Source of the DNA: VAZQ01 sp036522235 | Lineage (GTDB): Bacteria; Pseudomonadota; Alphaproteobacteria; Rhizobiales; Xanthobacteraceae | DNA length: 22,096 nt | NCBI GenBank assembly: GCA_036522235.1 | Contig: DATDGG010000130.1 | Coordinates: 1-22,096, forward strand | Direction: 5' to 3' | Part shown: piece after piece, positions 1-7,665 of the stretch | Position numbering within the stretch: position 1 is the first letter of the stretch | Layout of the letters: each line of letters begins with the position of its first letter | Notes under the pieces: model-generated | Told to the model about the DNA's origin: nothing | Seen by the model: only the letters and a program-made list of their open reading frames with translations | Databases searched by the model: none | Position numbers and translations under genes: made by a program

Positions 1-1
1 C

Positions 2-2392
2 ATGGGCAAGATGGGCGCCGACGAGCTCAATTATTCGAGCGACATCGACCTCATCGTGTTCTACGACGGCGCCCGCGCTCCGCTCGCGAGCGGAACCGAA
101 CCGGCGCCGCTCTACGCGGCCCTGACGCGGCGGCTGGTCAAGCTCATGGCTGAGCGCACCGTCGAGGGCTACGTGTTCCGCACCGATCTGCGGCTGCGGC
201 CCGATCCGGCTTCGACCCCGATCGCGGTCTCGACCGCGGCCGCGCTTCATTACTACGAAAGCATCGGCCAGAACTGGGAGCGGGCCGCCCTGATCAAGGC
301 GCGGCCCTGCGCCGGCGACATCGCGGCCGGGGAGACGCTGTTGGGCGCGCTCGCGCCCTTCATCTGGCGCAAATATCTCGACTTCGCTGCCGTCGCCGAC
401 ATCCGCGCCATGAAGCAGCAGATCCATGCCTATCGAGGGCATGGCGAGATCACGGTCGAGGGGCACAATATCAAGCTCGGACGCGGCGGCATCCGCGAGA
501 TCGAGTTCTTCGTGCAGACCCAGCAGCTCATTCTCGGCGGCCGGCATCCCGAATTGCGCGCGCCGCAGACGCTGGCGGCGCTCACGGCGCTCGCCGCCGG
601 CGGCTGGATCGACGCCGGCGCGCGCGACGAACTGGATGCGGCCTACCGCTTCTTGCGCAGCGTCGAGAACCGCTTGCAGATGGTGGCGGACGAGCAGACG
701 CAGACCTTGCCCGCCGATCGCGCGGCGCTCGAGAGCTTTGCCCGCTTTGCAGGTTTTGCAAGCCGCGACGCCTTTGCCGAGGTGCTGCTCGCGCATCTGC
801 ACAGCGTGCAGCGGCACTATGCGGGCCTGTTCGGGCGCCCGCCCGCGGGCGCCGGCGAGGCGCCGGCCTTGCTCTTTCCCGCCGACGCCGACGACCGCGC
901 GACGCTCGACCGGCTGGGCGAGATGGGGTTCGCACATGCGGCCGACGTGTCGGCGCGGGTGCGGCGCTGGCTGAGCGGCGGTGCGCCCTCGCTGCGCGGC
1001 GCCTTCGCCCGCGCGCGGCTCGCCGAACTCGTTCCGCTGCTGCTCGCCCATTTCGCCCTTTCCGCCGACCCGGACGCGGCCGTGGTCGCCTTCGATCGGT
1101 TCGTCGGCGCGCTGCAAGGCGGTGGTCGCCTCTACGCGCTGTTGCGGCAGAACCCGGAGCTGATCCCGTTGATCGTGCTCGTGATCGAGACCGCGCCGCG
1201 GCTGGCGGACGGTCTGGCGCAGTTTCCGGAGGTGATGGACGCGGTGATCGATCCGAGCTTCTTCGGCGCGCTGCCCGAGGACGCGGAGCTTGCGGCCGGG
1301 CTCGCCCGCTCGCTCGGGCAGGCGTCGTCGCACGAGGATTTTCTCGACCGCATCCGCGTCTTCGCCCAGGAGCACATGTTCCTGATCGGAACGCGGGTCT
1401 TGTCGGGGACGGTGTCGGCGGAGCAGGCCGGCGAGGCCTTCGCGCGGCTCGCCGATCTGCTCATTCGCTCGCTCAGCGGGGCGGTCGAGGAGAATTTCGT
1501 GCGGCTGCACGGGCGCGTGCGGGGGCAGGAGAGCGCGGTGCTCGCGCTCGGCAAGCTCGGCGGGCGCGAGATGACCGCGACCTCCGATCTCGACTTGATC
1601 GTCGTCTACGACTTCGATCGCGCGCATCCGGATTCCTCAGGTCCCCGTCCGCTGCACGGCGGTCAATATTTCGCGCGGCTGGTGCAGCGCCTGATCGGCG
1701 CGCTGACCGCGCAGACCAATCACGGCGTGCTCTACCGGGTCGACATGCGGCTGCGGCCGTCGGGGCGCTCCGGGCCGCTGGCGACGCAGATCGACGCGTT
1801 TGCCGATTATCAGGAGAACGAGGCCTGGACCTGGGAGCACATGGCGTTGACGCGGGCGCGCGTGATCGCGGGCTCGCCGGCATTCGGCGCGCGCGTCGAG
1901 AACGTCATTCGCGCGGTGCTGTGCCGCTCGCGCAATCGCGCGGCGCTCGCCGCCGACGTGACCGAGATGCGCTCGGCGATCGCGCGGGAGAAGGGCGACG
2001 CCGATCGCTGGGATATCAAATACGCCGCCGGCGGGCTCGTCGACATCGAGTTCATCACGCAATACCTGCAGCTCGCGCACGCAGCCGAGCACCCGGAGGT
2101 GCTCGACACCGCGACGGCGCGGGCGCTCGACAAGGCGTGGCGGGCGGGCGTGCTGGCGACCGAGGACGCCGAGGTGCTGCGCGCCGCGGTGCGCCTCTAT
2201 CACGATCTCACCCAGCTCCTGCGGCTGTGCCTGCCCGGGCGGTTCGACCCCAAGACCGCCGATCCGCGGCTCGCCGCATTGCTCGCGCGCGCCGCCGATG
2301 TCCCGGATCTGGCCACGCTCGATGCTTTTCTGATGGAGACCGAGGCCAAGGTGCGCAAATGCTTCATCCGCATTCTCGGCAAGGCGCCGTAA
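2..2392 (+). CDS. glnE: Bifunctional glutamine synthetase adenylyltransferase/deadenylyltransferase, 5' end missing
   Basis: GlnE attaches AMP to, and removes it from, a tyrosine of glutamine synthetase in the cytoplasm, under PII control, to match ammonia assimilation to nitrogen status. The visible 796 residues open inside the first nucleotidyltransferase motif (GKMGADELNYSSDIDL, residues 2-17), the N-terminal deadenylylating domain. A second copy of the motif (GKLGGREMTATSDLDL, about residues 517-532) marks the C-terminal adenylylating domain. Each is followed by its helical partner segment, with GGIREIEFFVQ at about 160-170 and GGLVDIEFITQ at about 675-685. The Asp pairs of both SDIDL/SDLDL metal sites are intact. 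Full-length alphaproteobacterial GlnE is just under 1000 residues, so roughly 190 lie upstream of the window, and the ATG at base 2 is internal, not the start. The protein ends ILGKAP, and the stop lies inside a tandem duplication. Family assignment is very secure. Confidence 0.97.
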   Translation: MGKMGADELNYSSDIDLIVFYDGARAPLASGTEPAPLYAALTRRLVKLMAERTVEGYVFRTDLRLRPDPASTPIAVSTAAALHYYESIGQNWERAALIKARPCAGDIAAGETLLGALAPFIWRKYLDFAAVADIRAMKQQIHAYRGHGEITVEGHNIKLGRGGIREIEFFVQTQQLILGGRHPELRAPQTLAALTALAAGGWIDAGARDELDAAYRFLRSVENRLQMVADEQTQTLPADRAALESFARFAGFASRDAFAEVLLAHLHSVQRHYAGLFGRPPAGAGEAPALLFPADADDRATLDRLGEMGFAHAADVSARVRRWLSGGAPSLRGAFARARLAELVPLLLAHFALSADPDAAVVAFDRFVGALQGGGRLYALLRQNPELIPLIVLVIETAPRLADGLAQFPEVMDAVIDPSFFGALPEDAELAAGLARSLGQASSHEDFLDRIRVFAQEHMFLIGTRVLSGTVSAEQAGEAFARLADLLIRSLSGAVEENFVRLHGRVRGQESAVLALGKLGGREMTATSDLDLIVVYDFDRAHPDSSGPRPLHGGQYFARLVQRLIGALTAQTNHGVLYRVDMRLRPSGRSGPLATQIDAFADYQENEAWTWEHMALTRARVIAGSPAFGARVENVIRAVLCRSRNRAALAADVTEMRSAIAREKGDADRWDIKYAAGGLVDIEFITQYLQLAHAAEHPEVLDTATARALDKAWRAGVLATEDAEVLRAAVRLYHDLTQLLRLCLPGRFDPKTADPRLAALLARAADVPDLATLDAFLMETEAKVRKCFIRILGKAP

Positions 2393-2454
2393 CCGACGCG
2401 TTCTCGGCAAGGCGCCGTAACCGACGCATGCGCGGCACAGCGCCGTGACCACGC
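2373..2454. repeat. 28-bp tandem duplication across the glnE stop codon
   Basis: A 27-nt word starting TTCTCGGCAAGGCGCCGTAA occurs at 2373-2399 and again without a mismatch at 2401-2427, a period of 28. A third, decayed copy follows at 2429-2454, with about five substitutions and one deletion. The first copy contains the last codons and stop of glnE, so the copies downstream are untranslated. Each copy holds a short CGGC-AAGGC-GCCG inverted repeat that could form a weak stem. A terminator role is possible, but no T tract follows. Replication slippage is the simplest origin. Confidence 0.85.
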
Positions 2455-2497
2455 AGCAGATCGGCAGCGTCGCCGCTCTTTTACTTTGGCCCGACAG

Positions 2498-2503
2498 TAT
2501 AAT
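2498..2503 (+). promoter_or_regulatory. Possible -10 box (TATAAT) ahead of the peroxidase operon
   Basis: A perfect TATAAT sits in a locally AT-rich stretch (about 2480-2550) of an otherwise GC-rich window, about 45 nt before the GTG used for the peroxidase. No good TTGACA-like hexamer is found 16-18 nt upstream, so either the promoter depends on an activator or the match is chance. It would give a leader of roughly 35-40 nt and mark 2548-5745 as one transcription unit. Confidence 0.35.
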
Positions 2504-2547
2504 TACGTAGAGAAAGTCATTTTATTTGGTTTGCGATTGATTTTTAC

Positions 2548-3702
2548 GTGACCTTAAGCTGCTTGATTATTAGTTCGTCGCATGGAACGCCCCGGCATAC
2601 GCGATGGAATTGCGACGCGGAGACTGCGCGCGCCATCGGGCTGCGGATCAGCTTCGCCGCCGTGGCGCTCGCCGTCGTCGTGCCTGGCCTTCCGGCCCAG
2701 CGCGGGCATGCAGCCGCGATCGTCGGCGAGACGCACTATGCCCAGCCGACAACGCAGCCCCCGCGCACGCCGGAGGCGCTCAAGGAAGACTATCGCCGGC
2801 CCAGCACCATTCCATTTCCAAAAGAGAATCCCTACACGCCGGCCAAAGCGGCGCTCGGCAAGCGACTTTATTTCGACACCCGCCTTTCCGGCGGCAATGT
2901 CCTCTCCTGCGGCACCTGTCACAGCCCCGCCTTTGGCTGGGGTGACGGCCTTCCCAAAGGGATCGGCCATGGCATGCGTCAGCTCGATCGTCGCTCGCCG
3001 ACCATCATCAACGCCGCCTGGGGCCAGATCTTCATGTGGGATGGGCGCGCCGCCACGCTGGAGGAGCAGGCACTCGGTCCCATTCAAGCCGCTGCCGAGA
3101 TGAATCTGCCGCTCGATGTGCTGATGGATCGCCTCGCCCACATCAAAGAGTACCAGCCGCTGTTCGCGGCGGCTTTCCCGAACGAAGGCATCGTACCGGC
3201 GAGCGTCGCGAAAGCAATTGCGACCTACGAGCGGTCGGTCGTGTCCAATCCGGCGCCTTTCGATGCATGGCTCGAGGGGCAGAGCGCGGCGCTTTCCGAA
3301 TCGGCCAGGCGCGGATTTGCGCTGTTCAACGCCAAGGCCGGCTGCGCCTCCTGCCATGCCGGTTGGAATTTCACCGACGAGAGCTTTGCCGACATTGGGC
3401 TGCCCGGCGACGATGTCGGCCGGGGCAAGCTCGCGACCGGCGTCGTGAAGATGCAGCACGCGTTCAAGACGCCCGGCCTGCGCGAAATCTCGCACCGCGG
3501 CCCGTACATGCACGATGGCTCGATCCCGACCCTTGAAGCGGTGGTCGAGCACTACGACCGGGGCGGCATCGATCGTCCAAGCCGCAGCGATCTGATCAAG
3601 CCGCTCGGGCTCACCGCGCAGGAGAAAGCCGATCTGGTGAGCTTTCTGAACGCGCTGACCAGTCGTATCGATCCGACGATTGTTCCCATCCTGCCACGCT
3701 AG
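2548..3702 (+). CDS. Di-heme cytochrome c peroxidase/MauG family protein, secreted
   Basis: This belongs to the bacterial cytochrome c peroxidase (CCP)/MauG superfamily, which reduces hydrogen peroxide, or oxidises protein side chains, using two c-type haems in the periplasm. Two CXXCH sites are visible: CGTCH at residues 121-125 and CASCH at 266-270. Family blocks include LGKRLYFDTRLSGG (103-116), SPTIINAAW (150-158), MWDGRAATLEEQA (163-175) and, near the C-terminus, HRGPYMHDGSIPTLEAVVEHY (316-336). A hydrophobic run at about 34-50 ending before QRGHA looks like a signal peptide, but the n-region is unusually long if the GTG at 2548 is the start. No in-frame ATG exists and no clear ribosome binding site precedes the GTG or the TTG at 2563, so the start is uncertain. 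It heads an operon, with the cupredoxin gene 24 nt downstream. True CCP versus MauG-like oxidase cannot be settled here. Confidence 0.93.
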   Translation: MTLSCLIISSSHGTPRHTRWNCDAETARAIGLRISFAAVALAVVVPGLPAQRGHAAAIVGETHYAQPTTQPPRTPEALKEDYRRPSTIPFPKENPYTPAKAALGKRLYFDTRLSGGNVLSCGTCHSPAFGWGDGLPKGIGHGMRQLDRRSPTIINAAWGQIFMWDGRAATLEEQALGPIQAAAEMNLPLDVLMDRLAHIKEYQPLFAAAFPNEGIVPASVAKAIATYERSVVSNPAPFDAWLEGQSAALSESARRGFALFNAKAGCASCHAGWNFTDESFADIGLPGDDVGRGKLATGVVKMQHAFKTPGLREISHRGPYMHDGSIPTLEAVVEHYDRGGIDRPSRSDLIKPLGLTAQEKADLVSFLNALTSRIDPTIVPILPR

Positions 3703-3726
3703 TCTCAGCACCAGGGACGACAACCG

Positions 3727-4050
3727 ATGCGCAATACCACCCTTGTCGGCCTCGGCGCCCTGGCGATCCTGGGCGGCGCGGCTGCGGCGGCCACCAACCA
3801 GGTGATCACGCAGAAAGGGCGCGCGTTCTCCGCCGAATCGATCGCCATCAAGAAGGGCGACACCGTCACCTTTCTCAACGACGACACCGTGCCGCACAAC
3901 ATCATGTCGATGAGCAAGGGAAATGAATTCAATCTCGGCTCGCAAGGGCCCGGGGCATCGACGTCCGTCACCTTCAACGAGACCGGCGATGCGGCCGTGT
4001 TCTGCGCCATTCATCCCCGGATGCGGATGACCGTGAAGGTCAGGGAGTGA
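3727..4050 (+). CDS. Small periplasmic type 1 copper protein (amicyanin/plastocyanin-like cupredoxin)
   Basis: This is a 107-residue cupredoxin, a soluble one-electron carrier in the periplasm. An N-terminal signal peptide (about residues 1-22, ending AAAAA) is followed by a single cupredoxin fold. All four type 1 copper ligands can be placed: His57 in VPHNI, and Cys93, His96 and Met99 in FCAIHPRM. The C-X2-H-X2-M spacing is short, as in amicyanin. The block FSAESIAIKKGDTVTFLNDD (34-53) is typical of the family. The ATG at 3727 follows a CCAGGGA ribosome-binding-like sequence by about 10 nt. It starts 24 nt after the peroxidase gene and ends 27 nt before a chemoreceptor gene, so the three are probably co-transcribed. 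An electron-donor role for the peroxidase is an inference from this position. Confidence 0.92.
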   Translation: MRNTTLVGLGALAILGGAAAAATNQVITQKGRAFSAESIAIKKGDTVTFLNDDTVPHNIMSMSKGNEFNLGSQGPGASTSVTFNETGDAAVFCAIHPRMRMTVKVRE

Positions 4051-4077
4051 TCGCAGCCGCGTGACCAGAGCCGCTTC

Positions 4078-5745
4078 ATGTCGATCCGCTACAAGCTCAT
4101 CCTCGTCTTTGGCATCGTCATCGGCTTTGCCGGATGCCTCGCCGTTTATGCGGTCAACGCGATCTCGAATTCGTCGCAGCTCGTCGTGCGCATGTATGAC
4201 GAACCGCTGATGGGCATCAATGAGGCGAGGGCAGCGCAGGCCGAGCTGATCGACGCCCACGGCCTGATGCGCCGGTCGATCGCGACCAGGGAGGGCCCGG
4301 CCAACGCGGCGGACGAGCTGGAGAAAACGACCGTCAACGCCCTCGCGGACCTGCAGATCGTGCGGGAACGGGTGAAGAATGACGGCGTTCGTGCAGCGGT
4401 CGACAGGGTCGATCTCGCGGCACGCAACTGGCTGAAAGCCGGGCTGGTGATCCTGCGCGCCCAGCCGGGCGGAGCGACCGAGGTCCCGATGAACTCCGCG
4501 GTCGTGAAGCTCGGCGATTCCGTCGTCGCGGCGGGTGATGACGTGGTCGAATTGACGGCGGCCTATGGTTTCGATTTTCGGCAACAGGCCGAGGCCGTGG
4601 CCGCGGCCGCGCGCAGAGACATGATCGCCCTCTCGATCGGAACGGGAATTCTCTCGCTGATCGTCGCGCTTACGTTTGCCTATTCCTTGTCCAAGCCCGT
4701 TCAGGTGGCGACGGTCATTGCCGAGCATGTCGCAGCCGGCGACTTCTCGGACCGGATTCCGGTTCGCCGCCGCGACGAGCTCGGCCGCCTGTTGCGGTCG
4801 TTGGCCACGATGCAGGTCAGCCTGAAGGAGCGCGCGCAGGAGCAAGCCGAGGCCGCGGCGACGAAGGAGCGGATGCATGCGGAACAGGAGAAATTGCGCC
4901 GCGATGTGACATCGGTCCTGGCCGCGGCGTTCGAGGCGAAGGTCGGAAAGCTCGTCCTGAACCTGGAAACCGCGGCCACCGAGCTCGAAGCCACCGCGCA
5001 TTCCATGTCGAGCACCGCGGAGCAGACCAACCAGCAGGCGGCGATTGTCGCCGACAACGCCGAGCAGGCGGCGACCAATGTGGACGCGGTGTCCGCGGCG
5101 ACCGAGGAACTGGCGGGTTCGGCGCGGGAAATCTTTGGCCTGGTGAGAAACTCCGCGGAGTTGATCGGTCAGGCCGTCGCCGGCGCGCGACAAGCCGACT
5201 CGACCGTGGTCCTGCTCGCGGATGGGGCGCGGAAGATCGGCGATATCGTCAAGCTGATCAGCGAGATCGCGTCGCAGACGAACCTGCTTGCGCTCAACGC
5301 GACCATCGAGGCGGCACGCGCCGGCCATGCCGGCAAGGGGTTTGCGGTCGTGGCGAATGAAGTGAAGTCGCTCGCGACCCAAACCGCACGCGCAACCGAC
5401 GAGGTCGCGGCGCAAATCAACCAGATCCGGGACGCCACCGGCAACACCGTTGCGGCAATCCGCGGGATCAGCAAGTGCATTCAGGATGTGAGCACAACGG
5501 CCTCGTCGGTGGAAAAAGCGCTCGAACGTCAGCAATGCACAACGGCGGTCATCGCCAGCAATGTGGGCTCGGCCTCGCGCGGCACCGAGGACGTCGCCAG
5601 GAATATCGGACAGGTCCTGGAAGCCGCCGGCTGTACCGGGGCGGCAGCGGTCGATGTTCTGTCGGCGGCGCAGGAACTATCCCGCGGCGCGCAAGTGCTG
5701 AACCGGGAGCTGGTCGAGTTCCTGCACGGAATCCGCGCCGCGTAA
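4078..5745 (+). CDS. Methyl-accepting chemotaxis protein, transmembrane
   Basis: This chemoreceptor senses a periplasmic ligand or state and controls CheA through CheW. Order of parts in 555 residues: TM1 about 7-28; a periplasmic sensor of about 150 residues (29-181), mostly helical and like a four-helix-bundle receptor domain; TM2 about 183-204; HAMP about 205-256; then the coiled-coil signalling domain to the C-terminus. The conserved hairpin tip, EIASQTNLLALNATIEAARA and the following GKGFAVVANEVKSLA, lies at 396-434. No C-terminal CheR-tether pentapeptide is seen; the protein ends HGIRAA. Three cysteines (467, 487, 519) sit in the returning signalling helix, where receptors usually have none. 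It is the third gene of the peroxidase-cupredoxin set, which suggests, without proving, a redox-linked stimulus. The ribosome binding site is weak. Confidence 0.96.
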   Translation: MSIRYKLILVFGIVIGFAGCLAVYAVNAISNSSQLVVRMYDEPLMGINEARAAQAELIDAHGLMRRSIATREGPANAADELEKTTVNALADLQIVRERVKNDGVRAAVDRVDLAARNWLKAGLVILRAQPGGATEVPMNSAVVKLGDSVVAAGDDVVELTAAYGFDFRQQAEAVAAAARRDMIALSIGTGILSLIVALTFAYSLSKPVQVATVIAEHVAAGDFSDRIPVRRRDELGRLLRSLATMQVSLKERAQEQAEAAATKERMHAEQEKLRRDVTSVLAAAFEAKVGKLVLNLETAATELEATAHSMSSTAEQTNQQAAIVADNAEQAATNVDAVSAATEELAGSAREIFGLVRNSAELIGQAVAGARQADSTVVLLADGARKIGDIVKLISEIASQTNLLALNATIEAARAGHAGKGFAVVANEVKSLATQTARATDEVAAQINQIRDATGNTVAAIRGISKCIQDVSTTASSVEKALERQQCTTAVIASNVGSASRGTEDVARNIGQVLEAAGCTGAAAVDVLSAAQELSRGAQVLNRELVEFLHGIRAA

Positions 5746-5762
5746 GGGACATGCGCCAGCGC

Positions 5763-5805
5763 AAAAAAAGCGGAGCGCATCCCGATCCATTCGATCGGGA
5801 TGCGC
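5763..5805 (-). terminator. Factor-independent terminator between convergent units
   Basis: A perfect 13-bp inverted repeat (GCGCATCCCGATC at 5775-5787 and its complement at 5793-5805) encloses a 5-nt loop. Read on the minus strand, it is followed after five bases by seven T residues (A7 at 5763-5769 on the plus strand). That suits termination of the minus-strand unit ending at 5838. On the plus strand the same stem lacks a T run, so it would at most help stop the chemoreceptor transcript. Confidence 0.75.
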
Positions 5806-5816
5806 CCTGAAGCCTC

Positions 5817-5836
5817 GCGGCCGCGATGGCGGCCGC
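5817..5836. repeat. GC-only inverted repeat next to the terminator
   Basis: Two GCGGCCGC words (5817-5824 and 5829-5836) separated by GATG form an 8-bp stem, one base past the stop codon of the minus-strand propeller gene. Each word is itself palindromic. It may add to transcript-end folding or be chance in GC-rich DNA. Confidence 0.4.
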
Positions 5837-5837
5837 T

Positions 5838-7520
5838 CTATTGCAGCAGCTCGATATAGCCGAGCCGGCTCGACAGCACGCCCGAGTACCAGATCCGCTT
5901 GGGATTGTTCGGATCGACCTCGATGCGCCGCACGTCGGTTTCCGCGGACATGAGCGGAAACTCGGTCCACGCGCCGCTCGCCGGATCGAGACGGCCGATC
6001 TTGTCGACGTGATGCAGGCTCGCCCAGAGCACGTGGTTCTTCATGTCCGGATCGGCGAGATAGACGCCGGCATCCTGGCTCGGGGGCGTGAACTCCGTCA
6101 TCTGCATCGTCTTGTAGTCGACCTTGAGCAGCTTGCCGGCGCCGTGCAGTCCCACCCATATATTGCCGTCCCAGTCGGCGCCGAGCTTGCGCGCGACCGG
6201 GTCCTTCACCGGCAGGGGGAACTCCTCGAACGCGCCGGTCTTGGGGTCGATGCGGGCGATCTGGTCGACCGCGTTCTCGACCACCCAGACGTTGCCGTCC
6301 CCGGCCACCGCCAGGCCGTAGGGGGTGGCGTTCTTGTGGTTCTTGACGCCGGCCGGCACGTCGAAGAACGTGAACTGCTTGGTCGCCGGATCGAAGCGAA
6401 TGACCTGGTTGGCGGCGATCGAGGCGAGCCACACCGTATTGTCCGGATGCACCCGCATGGTGTTGCCGCTGGCGCTGCCGCTCGTCGTCGGCGGAAGATT
6501 GTAGACCATGAACTGTTCGGTCTTCGGATCGAAGCTCAGCCAGCGCCGGTTGGGGCCGCCGTCGACCATCCAGAACTCGCCGTGATTGCCGCGGCGCAGC
6601 GCATTGAGGCGCACGGTGGCCGAGCCCGCGGCCGGCGGCGCGTATTCGACATAGTTCAGCGTCTGCGCATCGAGCCGGCCAAGCTTGCCGCCAACGCGTT
6701 GGCTGACCCAGCCGTTGCCCAGGGGATCGACCGCCATTTCGTGCGGCTCCGCCCGCGGATTGGTGAGCTCATATTCGACCACGATATAGTCCCGCGCCTC
6801 CGGCGGAACGAGCGTCCGCGGCAGGCGGCTCAACGCATCCGGCTTGGGCTTGGGGCCGCCGGGTGCGGGGCCGAAATTGCTCGACACATAAGCCAGCAAC
6901 ACCTTTTCCTCGTCGTCGGTGATCGGCGTCGCCAAGGTCGAGCCTTGCGCATAGGCCTTCATGGTGTCGATGACCTGTTGCCAGCGTGCCGGCGCGCCGC
7001 GTGAGCGCACGATCCGCTGCGAGTCATGGCAGAAATTGCATTTCGCCTCGATGATGGCTTTGCCGGCGCCGTCGGGCAGGCGGGGACCGGCTCCTCCGGC
7101 AGCCGCGTCGGCCTCCTCGCCACGGACGCCGGGCGTGCGGCCGGGCCAGGCCGGGGGAAGTGCCGGCGCGCGCGCGAGCGTGAGCGCGAGGTCCGCGGAT
7201 GCGGATTGGCCGGCCACCACCTCGACCGGAACCGAGGGGGCGCTCTGCTGCTCGCCGCCGATCGCCTGCACGACATATTTGCCGGGGGGCAGCCTGTTGT
7301 TGGTGAATTTGCCTTCCTCGTGCGTGATGACCATGAAATTGAGGCGGCGCTCGGCATTCTTCATCTGGACGAACGCGCCCGCGACCGGCGCCCCGGCTGC
7401 ATCCTTGATGACGCCGGTCAGGGTTCCGACCTCCTGCGCCGATCCCGCGCCCGACCAAAGAACGGACGCGACCAACGCCGAAGCGGTGAAACAAAGCTTC
7501 AGCTTTTCGGATTTCAGCAT
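5838..7520 (-). CDS. Secreted carboxypeptidase-regulatory-like, haem c and Vgb-like beta-propeller fusion
   Basis: The 560-residue product has four parts. A signal peptide (1-29, cleavage near GSAQ/E) is followed by a carboxypeptidase regulatory-like beta-sandwich (about 32-115; GVIKDAAGAPVAGAFVQMKN, EEGKFTNNRLPPGKYVV). A small cytochrome-like domain (about 148-217) has CNFCH at 161-165. A Vgb/streptogramin-lyase-like propeller fills about 245-560, with repeating DPxTxxFxxFxLP and GNxWV blade motifs. The haem block (EAKCNFCHDSQRI, then RW..VIDTM, then DDEEKVLLAYV) resembles the haem domain of quinohemoprotein amine dehydrogenase alpha subunits. Activity is unknown; calling it virginiamycin B lyase would over-read the propeller. 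The ATG at 7520 was chosen because GGAGG lies 6 nt before it, whereas the longer frame to 7559 has no such site. It is the last gene before the terminator at 5763-5805, 145 bp after the secreted-protein gene. Confidence 0.85.
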   Translation of the reverse strand: MLKSEKLKLCFTASALVASVLWSGAGSAQEVGTLTGVIKDAAGAPVAGAFVQMKNAERRLNFMVITHEEGKFTNNRLPPGKYVVQAIGGEQQSAPSVPVEVVAGQSASADLALTLARAPALPPAWPGRTPGVRGEEADAAAGGAGPRLPDGAGKAIIEAKCNFCHDSQRIVRSRGAPARWQQVIDTMKAYAQGSTLATPITDDEEKVLLAYVSSNFGPAPGGPKPKPDALSRLPRTLVPPEARDYIVVEYELTNPRAEPHEMAVDPLGNGWVSQRVGGKLGRLDAQTLNYVEYAPPAAGSATVRLNALRRGNHGEFWMVDGGPNRRWLSFDPKTEQFMVYNLPPTTSGSASGNTMRVHPDNTVWLASIAANQVIRFDPATKQFTFFDVPAGVKNHKNATPYGLAVAGDGNVWVVENAVDQIARIDPKTGAFEEFPLPVKDPVARKLGADWDGNIWVGLHGAGKLLKVDYKTMQMTEFTPPSQDAGVYLADPDMKNHVLWASLHHVDKIGRLDPASGAWTEFPLMSAETDVRRIEVDPNNPKRIWYSGVLSSRLGYIELLQ

Positions 7521-7558
7521 GGCGATCCTCCGCCGGTTCAAGTGATCCGCTGTCAGCA

Positions 7559-7600
7559 ACTACGATCACACGACTACAACCGCACAACTACACTCGCACA
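7559..7600. repeat. Three imperfect 14-bp tandem units between two secreted-protein genes
   Basis: The plus strand reads ACTACGATCACACG (7559-7572), ACTACAACCGCACA (7573-7586) and ACTACACTCGCACA (7587-7600). The ACTAC core is invariant and the rest varies. A possible fourth decayed unit follows at 7601-7614. The block sits 39 bp upstream of the propeller gene's start, in its probable leader or promoter. No stem is formed. It could be a binding-site array or a slippage product. Confidence 0.7.
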
Positions 7601-7665
7601 TCTGCAATCGTAAAAAGTCGCATGTGCCCAAAGCTGAGTCAACGGCAAGGCACGCATGCCGCGCG

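Noticed and set aside
2486..2502. Possible sigma-54 promoter (TGGCCCG followed by TATAA)
   Set aside because: The -24 GG is present but the -12 GC is missing at the required distance. The TATAAT reading is better.
2554..5535. 993-codon open frame on the minus strand
   Set aside because: It lies wholly antisense to the peroxidase, cupredoxin and chemoreceptor genes, all with clear family motifs. Its translation is Arg/Gly/His-rich with no domain, as expected for a GC-driven shadow frame.
5826..7004. 392-codon plus-strand frame, with similar long frames at 10311-11528 (+), 11781-13037 (-), 13029-14087 (+) and 15164-16255 (+)
   Set aside because: Each is antisense to, or out of frame with, a gene with strong domain evidence and shows no protein family signature or ribosome binding site.
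5838..7520. Naming the propeller protein virginiamycin B lyase
   Set aside because: Only the propeller blades resemble Vgb. The added haem and carboxypeptidase-regulatory-like domains and the lack of verified catalytic residues make antibiotic inactivation unsupported.
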